Shown here in pieces: positions 59,401 to 64,000 of a stretch of 64,000 nt of DNA (position 1 is its first letter; every line of letters begins with the position of its first letter). The position numbers were made by a program, and so were the translations under genes. The notes below the pieces were generated by a model. The model was not told the DNA's origin. It searched no databases and worked only from the letters and a program-made list of their open reading frames with translations. This DNA is from G963662905 sp965230045 (GTDB lineage: Bacteria; Bacteroidota; Bacteroidia; Bacteroidales; WRLA01), in the NCBI GenBank assembly GCA_965230045.1, contig OZ245940.1, positions 124,001-188,000 of the forward strand, read 5' to 3'.

Positions 59401-61024
59401 CAATAATTATGAATATACTGCCGCGCTTGGAAATATTCAAAGCCTTGCCGCTGGTACATATTATTACGCCAGCCGTTTTAGCTTAGAAGGTGGAGATTAT
59501 ACTTATGGTGGATATAACGGAGGAACCTGGGATGGCACAAACAATGTTTCCGGTGTGCTTACGGTAAGTGGACCGCCTGCCACAGCTACCTGGTCAGGAG
59601 CTTCCAATAATGATTGGGCTACTGCCGGAAACTGGGACAATGGCGTTCCCGGCAGCACAACCAATGTTACCATTCCCCATACAGGAATTACAAATTTCCC
59701 AACAGTTAACGAAGCCCGTGAATGTAACGACATCACCCTCGCCGAAGGAGCAACAATTATGGGTTTTGCTAATCTTACGGTAAACGGAACAGCAACAATC
59801 ACCCAAAACCTCAGCGGAGGAACAAGTGGTGGAAAAGATGATGCCGATGCAATATATCATTATATTTCTTCGCCAATGGCAGCTGCAACAGCAGGCTCTG
59901 TATTTCCACTTACGGCCTATGTGCGCGCATATGATGAAACGACGCAAACATGGGTCAATAAAACCCAAACCGATGTGCTGGCTCCCGGAACAGGCTATAG
60001 CCTCTGGCTCGAAGTAGGAAATGCAGCGGTCAGCTATGAAGGCCAGTTCAATACGGCAGACATCCCGGTCAATGGCCTTACACTTAGTGGCGCAGTGATT
60101 GATTATTCAGGTTATCATTTTATTGGCAACCCATTTCCTGCCGCCCTTAACTGGGATGCAGGCACCTGGTCTCCCAGCAACTTAGATGGTTCGATTTATA
60201 TTTATGACGGTACAGCCGGAAATTACAAATCATGGAACGGAGCAGCAGGTTCACTTGGAGACGGAATCATCGGTGTTGGCCAGGGCTTTTTTGTTAAAGC
60301 GAATAATGCAGGTGCTTCTTTAACTATTCCTGTGGATGCTACACTACATAATTCCAAAGCGGTTTACAAAAATGAAGTAGAAAACCTTCTGAATATTGCC
60401 GTGCTCAACACACAGAACAATACCAATGATGAAACCGTAATCCACTTCCGCTCAGATGCCAGCGCTTCGTTTGACAACCAAATGGATGCCTACAAAATAT
60501 ATGGTTCGCAGATCGCACCGCAACTTTATACTTTTGCCGGTGAAAGCCATATCAGCATCAACACCCGTCCGTTTACCGAAGAAATGGCTCTGAATTTCGA
60601 AACCGGGCGCAGCGGAAGCTTTGTTCTGGAAATCCCTGCCTTCTCTATGAACTATGAGGTTACATTAGAAGATAAATTGACAGGCAAAACTATTGAACTG
60701 AGCGATCAGGCTTCCTATAGTTTTACGGCAAGCGACAATGATGTTGCAGAACGGTTTATACTGCGTTTCAAAGATGCAACATCCGTAGAAGATGTATTTG
60801 CCGGCCAGATGCAGGTATATAGCCGTGATCAGGAAATCATCTTGGATAATGCTACCGGAGCAAGTGCTGAAGCTGTACTTTTCACTGTTCACGGACAAAA
60901 ACTGGGGACTTTTACCATTGAAAACGGTATCAACAAAATCACTGCGCCAAAAGCAGCAGCAGTTTACCTGATCCAGATCAATAGTGGAAGCAAAACCAGC
61001 ACACAAAAAATGTTTATAAAATAA
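56411..61024 (+). CDS. Large T9SS-secreted BNR/sortilin-like repeat protein with carbohydrate-binding-like domains
   Basis: 1537 residues from ATG 56411; an upstream in-frame codon lies inside the promoter. Signal anchor (FLGILALLSIAVIGSVILM), then ~700 residues of VPS10/sortilin-like propeller with Asp-box turns (IWKTTDGGTTWSLL, STDGGASW, TTDGGTNW). Next a starch-binding-like beta domain (ITFQVDMQNQTVSGDGVHLAGNF in part), a second beta domain, a W-rich ATWSGASNNDWATAGNWDN region, a ~200-residue beta-sandwich and a C-terminal sorting region ending STQKMFIK. Probably a surface or extracellular binding protein or hydrolase; no catalytic residues assigned. Full-consensus promoter and good terminator. 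Confidence 0.85.
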   Translation: MRKTYFLGILALLSIAVIGSVILMKDGKQGRIEKKEAFREYIANHPYTKRDHMTPEELKTIPKADRPDLAQEQNFLMTVDPALGYVPSERLKEAYKRAEETRNMRGAVANVSWNERGPNNIGGRTRALMFDPNDVANGYKKVWAGGVSGGLWYNSDITDASSEWTKVSDTWDNLAITTIAYDPSNTQIFYVGTGEGFYNADAVRGGGIWKTTDGGTTWSLLASTEPGPLSNLSDFDYIQKIVVASNGDVFAATRTYYSNINKGGIMKSTDGGASWVVSKSVSGSGGKDRGADIEISANGDLYASLGLFSTGYMFKSTDNGSNWTDITPAACQRIEIACAPSNNNIVYAVASNREPDYSNIIKWFKKSTDGGTTWSDLTIPKYYEQNCNPGASDFARGQAWYDLIMGVHPTDANLVVLGGIDLYRSTDGGANFGLVSYWTGNCPAYDYVHADQHAIVFHPTNYNIVVTGSDGGVSYSADLGDSGTGDPTFNDRNAGYNVTQFYSCAIHPTAATDYYLGGTQDNGTFKLTSAGVGAGTAVSGGDGAFCFIDQTDPTYQLSSYVYNNWYLSTNSGSSFSGLSGGANTGRFINPADYDNDADILYSAAGNDQLYRISGISASPSATTKTVGGSALGGSQASAIIASPYNDHVLFVGTGAGDIYKVSSANGSPTSVDIDPGINLPGGYISSIDIGADENNLMVTYTTYGVNHVYITTDGGTNWSNKNGDLPDMPVRWAMFNPLNRSEVFLATEVGVWSTTDITAASPEWGATNGGLANVRTDMLQYRSTDRTWLAATHGRGLFTYPEATVEITFQVDMQNQTVSGDGVHLAGNFGNDGYPNWDPAGIAMSDGNSDDVYTVTLTLTANTDYEFKYINGDGWGEDESVPAACGVDNGSGGYNRSLSTTTNDATLDEVCFGECSDCSGGSTLTWNNLQWPENASIAHHENVDIFAQAYEDGVTTVDGNEGDIACWIGYNNADTDPSTWTNWVVATFNGRNNGGLGNNYEYTAALGNIQSLAAGTYYYASRFSLEGGDYTYGGYNGGTWDGTNNVSGVLTVSGPPATATWSGASNNDWATAGNWDNGVPGSTTNVTIPHTGITNFPTVNEARECNDITLAEGATIMGFANLTVNGTATITQNLSGGTSGGKDDADAIYHYISSPMAAATAGSVFPLTAYVRAYDETTQTWVNKTQTDVLAPGTGYSLWLEVGNAAVSYEGQFNTADIPVNGLTLSGAVIDYSGYHFIGNPFPAALNWDAGTWSPSNLDGSIYIYDGTAGNYKSWNGAAGSLGDGIIGVGQGFFVKANNAGASLTIPVDATLHNSKAVYKNEVENLLNIAVLNTQNNTNDETVIHFRSDASASFDNQMDAYKIYGSQIAPQLYTFAGESHISINTRPFTEEMALNFETGRSGSFVLEIPAFSMNYEVTLEDKLTGKTIELSDQASYSFTASDNDVAERFILRFKDATSVEDVFAGQMQVYSRDQEIILDNATGASAEAVLFTVHGQKLGTFTIENGINKITAPKAAAVYLIQINSGSKTSTQKMFIK

Positions 61025-61032
61025 AAAGGAAC

Positions 61033-61062
61033 AGCTGCCCGCGGAAATGGTGGGCAGCTTTT
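61033..61062 (+). terminator. Terminator of the large T9SS gene
   Basis: AGCTGCCC (61033-61040) pairs with GGGCAGCT (61052-61059), followed by TTT. Confidence 0.75.
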
Positions 61063-61086
61063 ATTCGAACTTAAAAAATCAATGAT

Positions 61087-61299
61087 ATGAAAAAATTAGC
61101 TTTAACTTTTGCCGTCCTTCTGATCTTTGGGTTCACCGCAATGGCACAACCACAGCCAGGGAACAATGGCAATGGCACGCAAACCGGTGGCGATCCAATT
61201 GGTGGTGGTGCTCCTGTGGGCAGCGGCCTGGCCGTTTTACTCGCCATGGGTGCTGCTTATGGCCTGAAGAAAACGAAAATCCTCAACAGGAATCAATAG
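61087..61299 (+). CDS. 70-residue secreted mini-protein with tripartite C-terminal anchor
   Basis: Signal peptide (KLALTFAVLLIFGFTAMAQ), a Pro/Gly/Asn linker (PQPGNNGNGTQTGGDP), then GGGAPVGSGLAVLLAMGAAYGLKK: a short motif, a hydrophobic helix and a basic tail. The build resembles the small Bacteroidota proteins with a PID-CTERM/exosortase-like sorting signal, but the assignment to that family is from memory of the pattern only. With the signal peptide removed almost nothing but the anchor is left. It lies after the terminator of the large T9SS gene on the same strand. Confidence 0.65.
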   Translation: MKKLALTFAVLLIFGFTAMAQPQPGNNGNGTQTGGDPIGGGAPVGSGLAVLLAMGAAYGLKKTKILNRNQ

Positions 61300-61329
61300 T
61301 TTCTGAACCAGACAGCCGACTTAATGGGC

Positions 61330-61378
61330 AAACACCCAAATTTCCAAAGTACTAAAATTGGAAATTTGGGTGTTTTTT
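61330..61378. terminator. Bidirectional terminator between the mini-protein and hydrogenase genes
   Basis: AAACACCCAAATTTCC (61330-61345) pairs perfectly with GGAAATTTGGGTGTTT (61360-61375) and runs into Ts; it overlaps the stop codon of the convergent hydrogenase gene. Confidence 0.85.
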
Positions 61379-62795
61379 AATCAGCATTTTTCTTTAGCAA
61401 AACCTTCGCCTGATTTGGGCTGATCAAAGTGCCGCAACCTCCCAGGCAGCCTTCCGGGCAGCTCATCACTTCCACAAACTGCGATTCTGCTTTTTTATCA
61501 CGGGCAAATTTCTTGAGCATACGGATGCTTTTTTTATCGATACCTGATATTTCTCCGGTCGTAAAAGTGCCGGCTACCGCAGTTTTTATGGCTTCAGATA
61601 CGCCACCAGCCATAGCAAACCCCTGATCCAAAGCACCACCGGTAAATGCGGCTTTGGCTTCCGTAGCTTCTTCTACCTCAATCCCTCCAGCCACAAACAT
61701 TGCGCCCAGCTCTTCAAAAGACAGAGCATAAGGAATGGCATCAATCTCATGGATCTCATGCTTTTTTGAAATACAGGGACCTATAAAAACCTGAACCGCA
61801 TCAGGAAAATGTTCTTTTACCATTTCAGAAGTGTAGAACAAAGGCGTGGCTGTATCAGAAACAAAAGGCTCCAGAGTTTTCAGGTGTTTATGAACCAGCT
61901 CGGTATAAGCCCTGCAACAGGATGAGGTCATAAAAGCATTGCCTTTTTCCATGCGTTCTTTCAGCTCTTCGCTTTCTTTTTTGGCCGTAATGGCAGCACC
62001 AGCGGCCACTTCCACAACTTCATCAAAACCAAGCGCAGCAACAGCTCCGTATAGCCGCTCCCGTGAATTGCGGAACTGGCCTAAAATGCTCGGAGCCACC
62101 AGCGCAATTGATTTTTGCTCCGACTGTAAACTTTTATAAACCTGCGCCAGATAGGTTTTTTCGATTATGGCGCCAAATGGGCAATGCACAATACATTTAC
62201 CGCAATGGATACATTTGGCAGGATCGATATGTTCGATTCCGTTTTCATCTTTGGTAATAGCGCCAACCGGACAAACCTCCTCACAAGGCACGGGCTGGTA
62301 CGAAATAGCATGATACGGACACAGTTTTTCGCACTTGCCGCAGCCAATACATTTTTCGGTATCTATTTTTGCATGGCCATCAATCATTTCTATGGCATTC
62401 ACCGGGCAGTTCATAATACAGGGACGTGCTTCACAGCCTTTACAAAACTCCGTAACATGAAAATTGCCTTTCTGACAACTGGAGCAGGCTTCGTCCACAA
62501 CAGTCAACACCTGGGATGATTTGTTATCATGCTGCAAAGCAATATCCAGATATGCAGAGAGCGGAAAAAGTTCATCTTCCTCGTCGCGGGCATCAAATCC
62601 CAGCATTGCCATAATTTTATATTTCAGTACGGCCCGGTCTTTATGCACGCAGCAGCGGATGGATTGTTTGTTTTTCGGGCGCATCTCAATGGGGATGCGG
62701 TCGATTTCATGAAAAGGGCGTTCTTCATTCAAAACACGGCATAATTCTACTAATATTTGCCTGTAAGTCAATATTGTATTATTTTTTCCTGTCAT
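61377..62795 (-). CDS. Monomeric [FeFe] hydrogenase, divergent (group B-like)
   Basis: 472 residues. The ferredoxin-like part (100-210) holds Cys104/107, Cys118/121/126/130, Cys149/152/155/159, Cys171/175 and Cys195/198/201/205, enough for at least three [4Fe-4S] clusters. The H-cluster domain has L1 TSSCCRAY (Cys293, Cys294), L2 GPCISKKHE (Cys341) and L3 VMSCPEGCLGGCG (Cys446, Cys450). By comparison with CpI, Cys294, 341, 446 and 450 would hold the H-cluster and Cys293 the proton relay; the usual Pro after L1 is Arg. It has no PAS domain. Overlaps the NuoE-like gene by four bases (ATGA). Could be catalytic, bifurcating or sensory. Confidence 0.85.
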   Translation of the reverse strand: MTGKNNTILTYRQILVELCRVLNEERPFHEIDRIPIEMRPKNKQSIRCCVHKDRAVLKYKIMAMLGFDARDEEDELFPLSAYLDIALQHDNKSSQVLTVVDEACSSCQKGNFHVTEFCKGCEARPCIMNCPVNAIEMIDGHAKIDTEKCIGCGKCEKLCPYHAISYQPVPCEEVCPVGAITKDENGIEHIDPAKCIHCGKCIVHCPFGAIIEKTYLAQVYKSLQSEQKSIALVAPSILGQFRNSRERLYGAVAALGFDEVVEVAAGAAITAKKESEELKERMEKGNAFMTSSCCRAYTELVHKHLKTLEPFVSDTATPLFYTSEMVKEHFPDAVQVFIGPCISKKHEIHEIDAIPYALSFEELGAMFVAGGIEVEEATEAKAAFTGGALDQGFAMAGGVSEAIKTAVAGTFTTGEISGIDKKSIRMLKKFARDKKAESQFVEVMSCPEGCLGGCGTLISPNQAKVLLKKNAD

Positions 62796-63052
62796 TTTAT
62801 TTTCTCTTCGAGGATGGCAATAATTTTTTCAACAGTGGCAGCTTCCACAAGCTCGTCCCCAATTTTCACGAAAGGAGGTTGTTTGCTTTTGTCCTTGCAG
62901 GCGTCCATGCAAATACTGCCCCTGATCTCCACTCTGTCGGCAATTTGTTCCGGTAACATACTTTTTAAGCCCGGCAAATTGCTTCCACCCATTACATGGC
63001 AAAGTGTTCCGGTACAAATGCTGATTTGGATTTTTTCGCTCTTTTCTTTCAT
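62792..63052 (-). CDS. NuoE-like [2Fe-2S] thioredoxin-fold ferredoxin
   Basis: 86 residues. Cys13-x4-Cys18 and Cys48-x3-Cys52 are the [2Fe-2S] ligand pattern of the NuoE/HymA C-terminal domain, in ISICTGTLCHVMGG and GSICMDACKD. The N-terminal helical half of full NuoE is missing, as in hydrogenase-associated mini-versions. It would pass electrons to or from the [FeFe] hydrogenase, with which it overlaps by four bases, so the two are translationally coupled. Confidence 0.88.
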   Translation of the reverse strand: MKEKSEKIQISICTGTLCHVMGGSNLPGLKSMLPEQIADRVEIRGSICMDACKDKSKQPPFVKIGDELVEAATVEKIIAILEEKIK

Positions 63053-63085
63053 AAGAATTTTGATTGTTCTTGTTGAATGATATCT

Positions 63086-64000
63086 TTATATATAATTGAT
63101 TTTGATATCTTTAAGATATTTTTCTTCCAAACAGGCTGCAATTTTTTTTATTACATTCCTGCGGATTTCCAGTTCTTCGGGCAAATCGGGATCCTGATGC
63201 GAGGGATTGATGCTGGTTCCGATCAGGAATCGGATTTCATCATTTTCCATCAAATGGTGAAAAATCATTGCCGCCGGATTTTTTGATGCGCTGTCTTCAG
63301 GGCATCCTTTTTCTAAATACTGATCCAGACGACCAAGCGTAAGAATACCTTCGGTGATGAGGTCAACGCCCTCCATTTGGGCTGTTGGCGGAAGATCACC
63401 ACCAATTTGGTTCATATCCACTTCAATTTCACGCTGGAATTCCCGTCCCAGAATCTGTGCTGTTGTTCCGCCACAAACGATTTTTGTTCCCTGAAATTCA
63501 GTAATGGTATCGGCCATCAATTTATCATGCTCCCTAGTATAGGGCGGTCCGCTTATGATCATCATTTTGCGCGGTTCACGAAAGTAAATTACGGCGCAGG
63601 TAATATCATCAGCGGCTTTATAGCCATCATTTTTAAGGGCTTCGGCCAAAATGCGCCGACTGAGCTTCGCGGCCGATACATCCGGATATGCAGACACATA
63701 ATTTTTTACGAAATCCTTAAGGCCACTATCTTCCCAGCCAAAAGGCATATGTGCTTGCCCAATCCCCGATTGGCTTACACCATCGCTGAACAAAATAATA
63801 CGGTCGCCTTGTTCTGCGCTCAGGCGGTACGAAAAAAGCTCCTGAATTCCCGCTTCTGCTTTGGTTTCAGGGATAATCACCTGTCCATTGCGCAAAACAA
63901 AAAACTGCGGATTTCCATACTCAATAATGCGTATTGCCCCATCGTGTGCCACATCCACAATGGTGAAACTGGCATAACTGATCTTGCGCACCTGATCTTC
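63086..64000 (-). CDS. SpoIIE-type PP2C phosphatase, N-terminus outside window
   Basis: The frame stays open through base 64000, so the start lies beyond. Residues seen: FTIVDVAHDGAIRIIEYGNP, then DRIILFSDGVSQSG (metal-binding Asp) and YKAADDITCAVIYFREP (the ADDIT Asp motif), the core of PP2C SpoIIE serine phosphatases. A further ~150 C-terminal residues (ISGPPYTREHD, KIVCGGTTAQILGREF) are not part of the phosphatase fold. It lies 33 bases upstream of the NuoE-like gene on the same strand and probably shares its operon. Such phosphatases usually switch anti-sigma or partner proteins, so a signalling role for the hydrogenase module is likely. Confidence 0.85.
   Translation of the reverse strand, partial: EDQVRKISYASFTIVDVAHDGAIRIIEYGNPQFFVLRNGQVIIPETKAEAGIQELFSYRLSAEQGDRIILFSDGVSQSGIGQAHMPFGWEDSGLKDFVKNYVSAYPDVSAAKLSRRILAEALKNDGYKAADDITCAVIYFREPRKMMIISGPPYTREHDKLMADTITEFQGTKIVCGGTTAQILGREFQREIEVDMNQIGGDLPPTAQMEGVDLITEGILTLGRLDQYLEKGCPEDSASKNPAAMIFHHLMENDEIRFLIGTSINPSHQDPDLPEELEIRRNVIKKIAACLEEKYLKDIKINYI

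Overview
The window looks like a chromosomal segment of a member of the Bacteroidota, probably an anaerobic or facultative Bacteroidales/Marinilabiliales-like lineage. The evidence is many secreted proteins with type IX secretion system (T9SS) C-terminal sorting domains, -7 promoter boxes of the TAnnTTTG type typical of this phylum, the atpBEFHAG gene order without atpD/atpC, a C10 protease with a Spi-type prodomain, a PPi-type phosphofructokinase and a divergent [FeFe] hydrogenase. Overall G+C looks to be a little above 40%. Gene density is high, and the gaps hold several families of palindromic repeats.

Layout. 1-2.9 kb: the end of one T9SS protein, a complete T9SS beta-repeat protein, a DUF1232 membrane protein. 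3-8.8 kb: F1Fo ATP synthase subunits a, c, b, delta, alpha and gamma, then ferritin. 8.9-17.3 kb: an exported thioredoxin-fold protein, Kbl, and a 1984-residue alpha-2-macroglobulin-like protein without a thioester. 17.6-21.9 kb: a T9SS YCF48/BNR-like repeat protein, an AT-rich class-V PLP enzyme between repeat clusters, and tRNA-Pro(CGG). 22-27.2 kb: a minus-strand sulfur cluster (SQR-like flavoprotein, DUF1641, DsrC-like, DsrE-like), cut by an IS66-family element with a clean 8-bp target duplication, with a divergent Cys-rich Crp/Fnr regulator. 27.2-35.3 kb: a LytTR response regulator, an unknown membrane protein, RibF and Asd (operon), a lamin-tail-domain secreted protein, an HD hydrolase. 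35.3-43 kb: two minus-strand secreted proteins (an FG-GAP protein and a 1650-residue C10 protease/beta-helix/Ig protein with mosaic base composition) among repeats. 43.3-50.6 kb: DUF3109, TadA, a TolC/HlyD pair without a permease, M1 aminopeptidase. 50.6-56 kb: YfcC-type carrier, two lipoproteins (glucosaminidase-like, M19 dipeptidase), tRNA-Gly(CCC), PPi-PFK. 56.4-61.3 kb: a 1537-residue T9SS BNR protein and a 70-residue secreted mini-protein. 61.4-64 kb: [FeFe] hydrogenase, NuoE-like [2Fe-2S] protein and a SpoIIE-type phosphatase running off the end.

How they fit together. Much of the coding capacity serves cell-surface or secreted functions (proteolysis, peptide uptake, adhesion-like repeat proteins), as expected of a polymer- or protein-degrading bacterium. 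Energy and redox functions are the ATP synthase, the sulfide-oxidation/sulfur-relay cluster and the hydrogenase-phosphatase cassette. The most unusual features are that hydrogenase cassette, the IS-split sulfur operon, a family of roughly 150-bp foldback elements that abut or supply the stop codons of three genes, and the compositional mosaic inside the C10 protease gene.
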